DNA of 64,000 bases, taken from assembly GCF_030247185.1 (NCBI RefSeq), contig NC_080572.1, positions 230,393,336 through 230,457,335 on the forward strand, written 5' to 3'. This DNA is from Malaya genurostris (taxonomy: Eukaryota > Arthropoda > Insecta > Diptera > Culicidae). Position numbers and translations under genes: made by a program. Below are positions 13,240-24,501 of the stretch, piece by piece. The notes beneath the pieces were generated by a model. The model was given only the letters and a program-made list of their open reading frames with translations. It had not been told where the DNA came from and ran no database searches. The number at the start of each line of letters is the position of its first letter. Position 1 is the stretch's first letter.

Positions 13240-13790
13240 AATACTCACCATCCCACTGCAACACACTGTTACCAGCGCTTGATCAAATCCTCAAAACATT
13301 TTTTATATTCAGTTCTCGGTATGGCCTTCAGAGCCATCTGGGATTTTGCCATAATCGCATACCGGGTGCTGAAACGCATTCCACTGAGCGTTTTTTATAG
13401 TCGACCGAATAGGAAAAAGTCGCAGGGTGCCAAATCAGGTGAATTCGGTGGATGCTGAATGGTATTTGTTTAGTTTCACGGTCAATTGTTGATGGATAAC
13501 GATGGCATTGTGTGACGTTGCGTTATCGTGGTGCAAGATCCACGAGTGATTTGCCCACAAATCTGGTCTTTTTCAGCGAATTACTTCACGCAAACGTCTC
13601 ATTACTTCTCTGCCATCTCTCTAATAGTCAATTTTCGGTCAATGGTCATCCATTCTTTGATTTTGTTGATGTTTTCGTCGCTTTCCGATGTCGATGGCCT
13701 ACCGCTTCTCTCATCATCATTCACACACTCACGGCCACCGTTGAAACCGTTTTTAACGCAATGTACTCAATACAGCGTAACATTTACAAA
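13240..13790 (-). pseudogene. Mariner (D,D34D-type) transposase remnant, internally deleted
   Basis: From the high-coordinate end on the minus strand: DDERSGRPSTSESDEN and DRKLTIREMAE, typical of the mariner HTH region, run directly into a segment with KRPDLWANHSWILHHDNATSH (second catalytic Asp in HHDN). Then comes PPNSPDLAPCDFFLF (third Asp) and a C-terminal GEYYEEDNIKF. The central part with the first Asp is missing. An in-frame TGA precedes KRPDLW, and a frameshift separates HHDN from the DLAP motif. No terminal repeats identified. Confidence 0.8.
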
Positions 13791-13854
13791 TGTCCAGGTA
13801 TCAAGATGAAAATTTGATAGAATATCAATGACCAGAGCTCAAAAATGTCACGCA

Positions 13855-14437
13855 TTCTCAATGAAAGAATCCAATCCAACAGCCTCATTTTTAATATTTT
13901 AGTGTCTCATTCGTGAATGACCGACACCAGAACAAACGAAGAGAGACGAAGCATTTTCGTTTCTCATTGATAAAGAATGAGAGAGAATAATTGCCAACGT
14001 CACCCTTTCCTCTATGACAAGACGAAACCAAACTAACGTCTTCAGGGAGCATCAGCAGAATTTCAATTCTCATTCTTTCATCGATGTATTGAAAATCTGT
14101 GACGCTTGGCTATAAATAGTGACTAGAATATAACAAATCGAAGTAATTACATCCCATAACCTCTTTGGAAACCAAAACTATTACAAATTCGAGCACCAAC
14201 AGGTAAAAGTTATTGTGAAACCTATTTCTATAATTTTCGATTCTCAAAGCTTCGGTTGAATATCGACACTGCATACTATTGGAATTTTCACTGGAAACTG
14301 CAAATGACTGAAAGGGCAAATGAAAGAAAAAACACCATTTTAAAACACTCTCCCGCTTATGTTATTGACTGGACATGGATTTCGTTTTCATAGTTTGCAA
14401 GCGAAGCTGAGAGTGACAGTAATTTCTCGTCATTTTC
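13855..14437. repeat. Dispersed repeat family E, copy 1
   Basis: This block is the reverse complement of 31610-32106 joined to 33997-34085. Shared words include 'gaagagagacgaa', 'acaagacgaaacc' and 'ccccttcagtcat'-like sequence. The second copy is split by a hAT-like insertion; this one is not and shows the uninterrupted order. Ends are not defined and no protein is evident. Confidence 0.6.
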
Positions 14438-15657
14438 GCACGGAACGACCGAAATTAGCTCTGCGCCTAATTCGTATTACTGTTTTTGAATTAGTTGATT
14501 TTAACTACAAAATTTCCAAAATAACTATAAAATTAGTTAAAATTGAGAATTTACTTTGCTGAAAAAACTCTTATTTTTAGAGAATGTGTTTAGTTGGTGA
14601 ATATCCTGGACACAAACCAGCAATATTTCAATCCAACACGAAATTCTCATTGACAACTAATTTTGTTATTAAAATCAGAAAATTTGTTTCTATTTATCTA
14701 TCACCATCATTACTGAAGGACAGCACAAAGAAAACAAAACTGAAATGTGTATTATTAACAAGTTTATTAGCCAAAAACTCATGAGAAGTGTCAAAGCAAA
14801 ACAATCCATTAAAAAGCTAAAAAGGACAGTCTTATTGAAACTGCTTGAAAATTGTTTTGATGTTTTTCGCATGTGTTCGATATATCTTTATTTAAATTTC
14901 TAAACCAATATGTAAAAATGTCGTAAACTGTTAGTGGAAATCGTATTTATTCAGAATTTGTGCGCACTTGAAGCGATTGTGCGTAATAATGTTTTTACGC
15001 GGAACAGTGAAGTGAATTTCGAATGTTTCACTCTAATTGTGATGAAGTTTTTTTGTATCTTCAAACCTTCCGAGCTGCGCCGTCCGGTGTACTACTTGTA
15101 TTCGGTTTTTGTTTTCCGAGTGCTAAAAGTTTTCAGTGAGAATGAAGACAACAGTGATTTAGAAGAAAAAAATTCAAAAAGATGTTTATGTTTCGTTTAT
15201 GTCTTTTTCTTAAATACAACATCGTATTTATACCTGCCAATATAGAAAAGACAACCGCGTCTGAAATTTTTTCGGCAGTAGTGTGCCATCTAGTGGTTAG
15301 TAGTCATTACGGTGTTACCGTTTCGGTGACAAGGCGCCATATAGCTGCAGATTGCAGAAGCCAATTCATCCATTCATATTGGTTGAAAACAACATTTTAT
15401 TTCTTTAATTCAACTAAAATATTAGTTGAATGGAAATTAATTGTGCCTAAGCTAAGAAATGACAGCACGTTCAATTTGTGAATTCAACTAAAAAAAATAG
15501 TCATTTCAACAAATATTTTATTATTATTAGGGGAATGAGAATAAAAAATCTAAATTAGCAAAAGTAAGATTTTTTTAGTTGTCTCAAAAAATAACTAACT
15601 AAAATCAGCAAATCAACTAAATTTTTCGCGAAAATGCTGATTTCGGTCGTTCCGTGC
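14438..15657. mobile_element. Inverted-repeat element family F, copy 1 (1.22 kb)
   Basis: It begins 'gcacggaacgaccgaaatta' and ends with the reverse complement of almost the same 20-mer, so it has near-perfect terminal inverted repeats. The flanks 'gtcattttc' and 'gtcaatttt' look like an imperfect 9-bp target duplication. A related site in family E copy 2 (about 31605-31625) shows the sequence without the insertion. A second, truncated and interrupted copy lies at 46006-47932 in the opposite orientation. Nine-base duplications would suit a MULE-like element, but no transposase is present, so the superfamily is uncertain. Confidence 0.7.
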
Positions 15658-16879
15658 GTCAATTTTGAGTCAATGAAAATGACTTTTATTAGCTCTGTCA
15701 ATGGCAGATGTGGAAACCTAAAAAAATCTAATCGGGTGACTGAAAGCGCCACATGGTGCTGATTTCGGGAACTTTTTGACCAAGGTAGTGCTTATGGACA
15801 GTGTTGGTGATTGCCGAAAATTTGACAGAAGCTGCTATATTGCTATCTATATTGTATACAACATTTTCAATCCGGTAGAAGATGCTAAAAGAACTCGAGT
15901 CTCTCAATGCATGAACCGCGAGGAAATTTTTCTACATTTCTTCGCTCCACTTCATACTCTGAGTATTTCACGGCCCATGAAAAAATATACAGTCTGATAA
16001 TGATCGTTGCTGTGTGGAATTTCCCAAGAGAGAATCGCAAGTTGACAATTATCGCAGAAAATCGAATCGATGGTTCATCTTGATGTTTCTCATACTAGGT
16101 TGCAATATTTCAAAACCCTTGTGTGGAGCATTCACATACATTTTCATAGACACAACTTATACAAAGGTTATATGCACATAGTTAGAATAAGCGGCAATAG
16201 TAAAATGATTCTATCGCAATTATCCACTGCCCATACAGAATCGGATCGCGAAACGAGAATAAGCGACCGTTTGTTGCTTCAGAGAGGATCCCTACAGCAG
16301 CGTGCTAACCTTTGATTCTCAGAAATGTCATCGAGAGAAATTCACTCTCGCACTGGTGTCTATTCTATGTTAAATGAGCCATGCCGGGTGTTTGTTGTTG
16401 CGATGTTTTCCATTTCTCTTTGATGGTACTGATTCAATCGTGTGAAGAGTGAAGATTGAACGTTCTTTGATACGATAAAACCCATCCTTGCATATGGATA
16501 CAAATTTTCTGGGGACAAGCTTTATAACAAAGCATTTCTTCTGGATCGAATCACAGATGGTGAAAAAGAGTTAGTTGAAATAGCAAAACCGAGATGCTGT
16601 TCAATTAATAGCTTTGTCATGTTGTATATCCCTGAAAAAAAAATCATTTTCCTCTGTGCTGTTGTCAAGACGAAACGATTCTGTAAATCGACTCGCTTTC
16701 TCGGTTATAAATTAGTAATAATCCTTCATTTGAGTTTGTTTGAGTTTAATTCAACGGACTTCTTTTTGAAGCTTGAATACACCGCAAATTCCGAAGTTCC
16801 CAGACACGTAAAGTGCTTTCTTTTATTTGCCTACACAGGTTCGAGTTTTCGTTGGTTAATAAATTATTATTTTTTTCAG
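15658..16879. other. No gene recognised
   Basis: Open frames are short and AT-driven. The first bases after the element F terminus ('gtcaattttgagtc') form one side of its putative target duplication. Nothing else is supported. Confidence 0.3.
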
Positions 16880-17013
16880 TTTGTTTCTTCAATGTTCCAG
16901 TTTTTGACCCACTAGATCCATTGTACCATGGAAATCGAAGCAGAAGATCGTATGAAATCATAAACAATATTCTTGTACCTTTTTGCAAATGTAGCGTCAT
17001 CGTAGTTAAATGA
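16880..17013 (+). CDS. Possible last coding exon of an unrecognised plus-strand gene
   Basis: A pyrimidine-rich tract ending 'ttttttcag' at 16879, with an alternative acceptor 'gttccag' at 16900, is followed by an open frame ending with TGA at 17011-17013. The frame reads VFDPLDPLYHGNRSRRSYE, then a hydrophobic Cys-containing C terminus (PFCKCSVIVVK). About 3 kb of A-rich sequence with several AATAAA words follows, which fits a long 3' UTR. I do not recognise the peptide and see no upstream exon in the window. Without homology this remains a weak call. Confidence 0.25.
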
Positions 17014-20000
17014 GTTTATGAAATTTACTAAATGCTGTATAGCAAAATTGGTCGTAACAATTTACTACAAATCTGTAGCAGCAAAGCATTTAAAAAAATA
17101 ATAACCAACCAGCATGGATTATATCAACGAGAGACTCTGCATGCGTACGTTCTGTCGAGTTCTAAAAATTGTACTGATCGTAACTAATTGGACACTATAT
17201 AAACGTTAATCAAAGGGCTGATAGATAGCAAAGCCAGATCAATAAACGTAAACCAAAAACAACAATTTCTAGCAAGCGTGTTTTATATAATTAGATATTT
17301 ATATCAGTGTGTTTCAGTTACTATGAACAAAAAACAAAAACAAAAGTAATTAAATAAATTCCAACATTGGAGAAAGACGAGCATATGTGTGTGGGTGTAA
17401 ATAGTTACAACAAAGAACTTTATGGCTGTTGTAGTGTTAAAAGAAACAAAATTCAAATAACTAGTTTTTCTGTGAGAAAATACAATTGATACAAAACATT
17501 AATGCATATGTGATTATATCTAATGGACAAAAAAAAGGTACATCGTTCAAAAGGCACAAATTAGTAAGTTTATATGAACAAATGAAAAAAAAAACAACAA
17601 AATAAATGCTGTCTAAATGTCTAAGAAACCAAAACGAAACAAAGCAACCAGTCCACTAATCGTATTCAAGATTTCTTTTTCTCTCTAAATATATATATAT
17701 ACAGTAGATTTCTCGCCCTCATACATAGATACGAGCGGTAAACGGAAGGAGAGTGCATAACGGAAACGTTAAGCTTTTTAACATTTTTCATACAAAAAGC
17801 AGAACAACAATATTACTGGGTGTCTATTGGAAAAAGAAACAAAACAAAACAAAACAAGAAAGCCACTAAACTACAATCACATACTAAATGCGAGCGAAGA
17901 GAAGGCTGACGCGCGTGTTTTTTAGCAAACACTCAAAAGCGTTACACACCTGATTTTTTCTTGTCTCTTTCATAACGTTTTTTCTTGTTGCCAGTTCGAG
18001 CAGACAGAATTAATAGTATCATACTGCAAAAGTGAAAAGTAAAACATTTATGATAAAATATATGCACACATTATATGAAAACGTGTTTGTGATAATAACT
18101 TTAGTAAAACAATGAGATACAATACCTATTAGTAGATATTTGCAGCAGATGGAAAATAACAATAGTAGACGAAGTAAACTTAAACCAGTAGTTTTCGAGA
18201 TAAAATCTCGTCGTTTCAAATACAAATACAAGATAGAGTTTATATACAACGGATAAGGTACTTAAGTAAAGGGAATAAAAGCTTTTATAATGCAAAGGTT
18301 AAACTGTAAACATTTGTAGTGTTTAGCGTATTTTTGCATTTCGAACAAAGTATGATAAGAGAAAAATAAAAACCGAAGAACTTTGCTGGTCCAACTTATT
18401 AACTAGTCAATGGTAGCAGTATGAACAAAAAAAAACAAACTGTTTCACCCGACGGTATAAAAGAATCTCATCCCATCGAATAATGAAGTAACTTAAACAA
18501 TTGAAACACACAGACACACTCAGTAAGAAACACTTTTTAAGCAAACTACATATAGAACAAATGCAGAGAGAATCAAATTTATAAGTTAAAAGAAAACCCA
18601 AGTAGATCTCCCGCTGAACAAGTAATTGAAGAAGAAAAAAAAATACAGAGGAAATAGTAAAAATTCAAAATGAGGCGATCATATGATGAACATATGATTA
18701 AAATGAACCTACAACAGGAAAGTCTGATTAATTTTAACATAAGAACGCAACTTTAGGGTTATACTGTAACAAACACACGAACACTTACACCATAGGCAAT
18801 CCACTTATACAACCACAGTCCCATTCAGAGTTTGCAGTTTGCTAAATAAAACCAAAAATATCACGTTACATCAAACATACGGTTTAAAAAATATACCTAA
18901 ATCAAATTAAAAGTTTTGAATCCGCGTTAAATTATCGTAGTAAATCGCAGAAGAAGAAGAAGAAAAAAACGTTCTCCCCACTTTTCGGTACCCCGTGCAA
19001 ACCGAACCGATCACCACCGCGCACTGACCTGAACCGACCGGAAACCTGTCCCCGAAACTAGCAAACCAAAGCACGGGAACATGTAGAAAAGTCCGACCGG
19101 AAAGTCGAACTGTCAGATCAAAGTTTAGATATCGGAACGACAGAAATTTTAAGCGAAAATCAATTCGCTGCTCTTAGTTTTTTTACTGGTGGTCTTCAAA
19201 CTATGTTCCCCAGCAAATGACCTGGCACCAATGACTGTTTTTTCTCGTGCTACCAAACATATTATCAAACATCGCCACTGGGTTGTAAACTTTCACTCTT
19301 ACTTAGAAATATATCGCTGTATCTATCATACTCACAGGGTGTTAATTTAGTGCTAACGGAAGAATACAGCAAAAAAAAATGTTACAAACGCTACAGCTTT
19401 GTCTTTGTGGACCCCTCGTCTAGTTTTTCTAAACGTTAAGATTAGAGAAAGCATAGAGCCATCTAGTAGTCCGACGCAACTTATATCACTAAATTGTTTA
19501 CATACTCGCACCTCTGAAAAGAAAAAAAAACATCCAATGCAACCCTCTCTAAGTAGGCAGCCAATCGGTTTACTAACACACATACACATCAACACACTAG
19601 AATTGCTAGTTTCTTTTTTGCATCAAAGTGAAACTTTTTATACGACACGAATCGTGCCAGGATTGGCGAGAGTTTGATACAAATTTGACGATTTTAGCTA
19701 GCCCATGCGCTCTCTCACACACTCAATCACTCACTCACTCACATACACACACTAGTGTCTCCACTACTAGCGGACAACTACTATTACTGTAATAAATATG
19801 GGAAACAACCGAACACATACGCATTTGTACTCTAATTGTATTCACCAGTTGTAGCTAAGCAGCCATTGTAATTACTATTCTATTCATAAAACAACCACAA
19901 TTTGTACTAAAGTAACGACACAAAGCTGGTGTAATTAAGAATTGTATATTTTTGAATGTAAAAAAAAAGAATCAACAAACAACATGACAAAAAAAATGAT

Positions 20001-20203
20001 AACTGATACAGAAAAAAAATATTAGAAAACAAAACCAAAATAAAAACAACAATATTACAGCAATGCAAACCGATTGAAGTTGAATTAGTTCCGATGACAA
20101 GTGCTTTTATAGTTTTTCTCTTTTGGCCTACTACGTTAGTATGAGTGCCGTTAGTCTCAGTGTAAGTATTATTGCTAAATAAAGTAGACATAAAGGGTGT
20201 CAT
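17014..20203 (+). other. A-rich, 3'-UTR-like tract
   Basis: The plus strand is strongly A-rich with runs such as 'aaacaaaacaaaac', a short TA microsatellite near 17691, and several AATAAA words, the last at 20178-20183. There is little sign of the transposon fragments common elsewhere in the window, so this looks like a retained unique sequence such as a long 3' UTR. A GC-richer patch lies at about 18975-19080. No open frame looks coding. Confidence 0.35.
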
Positions 20204-20381
20204 CTGTGGTTATGAAATGAAACCAAATTGGCATTCGTTCATAAGTAAATTGCATTTCAATTTAATGTGCTTTTTCAATTCAATACATAACCAAAGCGAT
20301 TTGTTTTATGATTTCATGTGCAAATTCATTAAAATGCAAGATCAGATTATTTTTCACTTAGCTTCAATGTATTTTTCCTTT

Positions 20382-20402
20382 TGGATGTGAAGTGTTTTGC
20401 TA
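20382..20402. repeat. Left copy of 21-bp direct repeat (target duplication)
   Basis: The 21 bases beginning 'tggatgtgaag' and ending 'gttttgcta' are repeated exactly at 24481-24501. They bracket everything between 20403 and 24480 and are best read as the target-site duplication of the retroposon at 23581-24480. Confidence 0.75.
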
Positions 20403-20864
20403 ACAGATCGGCTGAAAAGTTCGTATCGTTTCTATGAGAGGGGGCCACTAGAATTAAATCCATACCATTTTCAGTTAGTACCAACCTTCAAAAGATACGT
20501 GTATAAATTTGACAGCTGTCTGATTATTAGTTTGTGAGATATTACATTTTGAGTGAAGCTACTTTTGTTATTGTGAAATAAATGGAAAAAAAGGAATTTC
20601 GTGTGTTGATGAAACGCTACTTTTTGATGAAAAAAAGTGCCGTCGATACCAAAAAATGGCTTGATGAGTGTTATCCAGACTCTGCACCGGGCGAAGCAAC
20701 AATTCGTAAGTGGTTTGCAAAATTTCGTACTGGTCATATGAGCACCGAAGACGATGAACACAGTGGACGTCCAAAAGAGGCTGTTACCGATGAAAACGTG
20801 AAAAAAATCCACAAAATGATTTTCATTGACCGTAAAGTTAAGTTGATCGAGATAGCTGACACCC

Positions 20865-20930
20865 TATCAAAGGAACGTGTTGGACATATCAAAGGAACGT
20901 GTTGGACATATCAAAGGAACGTGTTGGACA
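20865..20930 (+). repeat. 22-bp tandem triplication inside the mariner transposase
   Basis: The unit 'tatcaaaggaacgtgttgg' plus 'aca' occurs three times in succession without a change. Two extra units add 44 bp, which shifts the frame, so the protein before and after the repeat reads in different frames. One unit would restore continuity with the family. Confidence 0.9.
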
Positions 20931-21356
20931 TATTATTCACGAATATTTGGATATGAGAAAGCTTTGTGCAAAATGGGTGCCGCGTGAGCTCACAATCGAT
21001 CAAAAACAACAACGAATTGATGATTCTGAGCAGTGTTTGGAGCTGCTATATCGAAATAAAACCGATTTTTTTCGTCGATATATAACAATGGACGAAACAT
21101 GGCTCCATCACTTCACTCCGGAGTCCAATCGACAATCAGCTGAGTGGACTGCACGCGATGAACCGAACCCAAAGCGTGGAAAGACTCAACAATCGGCCTG
21201 TAAGGTTATGGCGTCTGTATTTTGGGATTCGCATGGTATAATTTTCATCGACTACCTTGAAAAGGGAAAAACCATCAACAGTGACTATTGTATAGCGTTA
21301 TTAGAGCGTTTGAAGGACGAAATTAAAAAATAAAACGGCCTCATTTGAAGAAGAAA

Positions 21357-23192
21357 AACGCGTTTAATCCACCTAGCAGTGAGATGATATCTTTTTTTAT
21401 CAATCCGCATGTGTTTTTTTTGCATGGATATTCTTAGGAGTTTTAGTTCTCATGACATTATTTTAAATATCGTCGTTTTAAACGGCAAATTGAGATTTTA
21501 ATCACTCATTACCCTGTAATGTCAAAACTGCAAATCGTATCGAATTTCAATCTTAACGTGTGACAATCGATTGAACATTCCATGAGATGTCGAAGTAAGT
21601 TCCACTTTAGAGTTTTTCGTCATTATTTATGGTACTTCCAGAGCCGGTATTCAGGAACTAGCATATCCCAAAATGATTCGAATGGCCATAAATTAATACG
21701 CCAAACAATTTACATCTTCTATATCGGTATGCATTTTAAAAACTCATCATCTGTAACTCCAGAATCGGATAAAATTCACCAATTTTGGATGGGACCTTAA
21801 ATCCTTTTATTTGAATTTTTGTTTTTGAAGTTCGATTTGGCCTTTTTGAAAAAATGATTAAGCTTTGAGAAACGATTCGATACTGGAACCGAACTTCTAA
21901 AATCGGTGTAGCCGAAATCAGTTAAATTCACCTGAGTAAGAGAAATCTTTAAGAAATTGTAGTGCGAATTAAAATTTGGGGGTACATTCCGAATCAAAAA
22001 CTGAATACCGCTTAAACTGAAATTAATTTATTTCGTTATCGACTATCTAAATCAGCAAACCCGATCAACCTGATTAATTTATGTGAAATGGACATTTTTA
22101 TTTTAATCACCCTGTATCCCCGAAACCGGAAGTTGGATCTGACTAAATTTTATAGGATTTTAAGACCTCTCTTTTGAATCATAGATGATCATAGATTTAT
22201 TTTGAATCTTAGATCGGTTCAGCCATCTACGAGAAAAATGAATTGCATTATTTTAATTTCGTTTCATATATCATCCTGTGGTTCCGCAATCAGAAGTCGG
22301 ATCCAAACTTAATTCAGGAATCTTGTTTGGGAGTATACTACTTTTCATATGAATCTCCGAGAAAATGGAGTGAAATTATTTGTCACACACGCATTTGATG
22401 ATCTCGACGAACTGAGTCGTATGGTGTATGGAAGTCATGTTCTTCCAGCATTTATTGCTATAAGTAGTTTAAATCAATATAATTATGGAATTACTTTTAA
22501 CTCGAAAATGCTGATACTATCTGGTTTACATATGCCGTATTCGAACGATTATGTTGCCAAAAACGAACCGTGCTAAAATCGGTCCAAGGCAAATTGTCAT
22601 GAAAAAGGATGCTGAACACAGTCTCTTTGTTACTTGGAAACAATTGTATGTCACAGTATAAAAAATCGTGTTTTCCGTTGCTCCCAAGCATTTCTTTGCC
22701 AGACAGCACTCAAAACTTCTACTGCTGGAATGAAGGGAAAAGTCGTTTACACAAAAATTTCGATATCTCCGTTAAAAATGGACGGATTTTACCAATCTAT
22801 GGCTTGTTGGATAGCTATTACCGTGCGGAAACATATTCTGTTTTCAAGGTCAATTGTGACAGATACTGTCAAAAAACTGAAAATTTCGACATAAAACTTC
22901 GTATAACTCAAAAAGTAAACATCCTATCTCAAAACCATTCATTAGCGTTCTGGGTGACGGGGAGACCTTTCATTTGCGACTAGTTTGATCAAAATCGGTC
23001 CAGCCATCTCTGAGATCTCGACCTCTTAGTTGACAACACACATACAGACACACACAGATACACACACACGGACATTTGCTCAGTTCGTCGAGCTGAATCG
23101 ATTGGTATATGTCATTCGGCCCTTCCGGCCCTTGGAAAAATTTTCTAAAGTTTGAGCGAATTCTATACCTATTTTTTATATGTATAAAAAAA
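21357..23192. mobile_element. 1.8-kb insertion in the mariner, built from dispersed mosquito-type repeats
   Basis: The mariner sequence stops after 'gaagaagaaaaa' and resumes at 'ttttgtttcatcaagac'. The insert begins with 'ttaatccacctagcagtg', the reverse complement of the 'ccactaggtggatt' module, and holds several copies of the 'ccgattttcacaaactt / ccggaagtcggatcc' type of repeat. It also has a CA-rich patch near 23036-23070 followed by 'ttcgtcgagctgaatcg'. No transposase or reverse transcriptase frame is recognisable, so I regard it as non-autonomous or composite. Confidence 0.6.
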
Positions 23193-23580
23193 GGTAAAAA
23201 GTTTTGTTTCATCAAGACAATGCACCGTGTCACATGTCGATGAAAACCATGCTGAAATTGAACGAATTGGGCTGCGAATTGCTCCCTCATCCACCGTATT
23301 CTCCAGATTTGGCCCCCAGTGACTTTTTCCTGTTCTCAGACCTCAAGAGAATGCTCGCTGGTAAAAAATTTAGAAGCAATGAAGAGGTAATCGCTGAAAC
23401 TGAGGTCTATTTTGAGGCAAAGGACAAATCGTACTACAAAAATGGTATCGAAAAGTTGGAAGATCGCTATAATCGCTGTATCGCCTCTGATGGCAATTAT
23501 GTTGAATAATAAAAACGAATTTTGGCAAAAAAAATGTGTGTTTCTATTAAACGATACGAACTTTTCAGCCGAACTAACTA

Positions 23581-24480
23581 ACTGAGGAGAAAGTTTGCAT
23601 CACTGGGAGTGCGATGCGGTGTCCTGGTGCTGCTCTTAAAAAAAGTATAATTTCAATGTGTTGTTTGATACGTATAGTTAAAAATTTGGTTGAAATAGTT
23701 ATCTTGAGTGACAGTGCAGGTGTGGCAAGTGTGTGTTTGCAGTGAGAGTGCTATTTATTGAATAATATTGAATTAAAATTAAAACCGTAAAAAGTTTTCT
23801 AAATCGACCTCAAATCTTTTTCAATTGATAGTTTTTATCAGTAGACGGTCGAACAAATCTATTTCAGTTATTCTTTTAAGAATCGAAGAAAAATAAGTTT
23901 GAAGAATACCACAGTATTATATATGATAGTATGATTGATATGAGGAAGGCATCATTACACCACTAGGTGGATTAAAACAGGTTTTTATTTTATATTTTCA
24001 GTGGTCGTGTTTCATCTCGGGTGGTTGATAGCAGAGCGAATGGGAGAAAAGGGATACTGGTGAGATCGTTCCTTGGAGATATTTTATATTTTTCTTACTT
24101 ATTATTTTTCTCCTGAGTATCGAAAATCAGGTTTTGTTGAGATCATATAGTTTATCAAAACATATCCGGATCTCTTTCGCTCCCTACTAACAAATCTCCT
24201 ATCCCATGATGCTCGTGGAGATACAGTGGTACCCGCGGTCTCTAGAAACAACGAGTATCGGACTAACATTCCTTCCTTTCCCTCAGTAGCACAGCCTTTC
24301 GTCGTAGCCAGCGTCGTTATTGATTATTTTATAAAAAAAATAGGAGTGAGTGGGTATGTACAGTGAAAATGATTTGCTTGTCCCAAGCTTCATTATCTGG
24401 GTTCATTATACATTTTCACTTATTCGGTCAGTCACGAAGTGCAACTACGGGCGATCTACTTCAGCTCAGCTCAGCTCAGC
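23581..24480 (+). mobile_element. 5'-truncated retroposon (non-LTR-like) with (TCAGC)n tail
   Basis: The body ends in four repeats of the pentamer tcagc at about 24461-24480 and is followed immediately by the right 21-bp direct repeat. A long exact target duplication plus a simple-repeat 3' end is typical of non-LTR retrotransposition. No reverse transcriptase remains, so only a 3' piece is present. The left edge lies at the TA where the mariner (20403-23578) sits. Module M (23800-23990) appears to be inserted inside it. Confidence 0.5.
23800..23990 (+). repeat. Dispersed module M, most complete copy
   Basis: It runs from 'tctaaatcgacctcaaat' through 'tatatatgatagtatgattg' to 'ccactaggtggattaaaaca'. 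Other copies or pieces: 25440-25586 (cut by the D37E element), 27155-27258, the reverse complement at 28350-28442 inside a mariner, and 21360-21400. Its recurrence at insertion boundaries suggests a short mobile element. No frame is coding. Confidence 0.65.
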
Positions 24481-24501
24481 TGGATGTGAAGTGTTTTGCT
24501 A
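24481..24501. repeat. Right copy of 21-bp direct repeat
   Basis: Identical to 20382-20402. It continues into 'ttgaatcgaactac', presumably the original target flank. Confidence 0.75.

Larger units (their letters stand above)
20582..23509 (+). pseudogene. Mariner D,D34D transposase, disrupted
   Basis: The N-terminal part (from 20582) has the mariner HTH region (CYPDSAPGEATIRKWFAKF, DDEHSGRPKEAVTDENVKK). The middle (20899-21333) has the WVPREL linker motif and first catalytic Asp in ITMDETWLHHFTPE. The C-terminal part (23196-23509) has the second Asp in FHQDNAPCH and the third in SPDLAPSDFFLF, with 34 residues between them, and ends GIEKLEDRYNRCI before TAA. All three catalytic Asp residues are retained. 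Function is destroyed by the frameshifting triplication, the TAA near 21331 and the large insertion. Confidence 0.9.
20403..23578 (+). mobile_element. Mariner transposon, interrupted, with TIRs and TA duplication
   Basis: Terminal inverted repeats: left 'tcggctgaaaagttcgtatc' (about 20407) and the same motif inverted at about 23550-23572. TA dinucleotides lie at 20401-20402 and 23579-23580. The element carries a transposase split by a 22-bp triplication, a stop/frameshift near 21330 and a 1.8-kb insertion (21357-23192). Removing the insertion would leave roughly a 1.3-kb element, the usual mariner length. Confidence 0.85.

Noticed and set aside
13512..13817. Two plus-strand frames of about 100 codons
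   Set aside because: They are antisense to a mariner transposase remnant.
23036..23075. CA-rich tandem run considered as a possible array or CRISPR-like repeat
   Set aside because: A simple microsatellite inside a dispersed repeat; no spacer structure.
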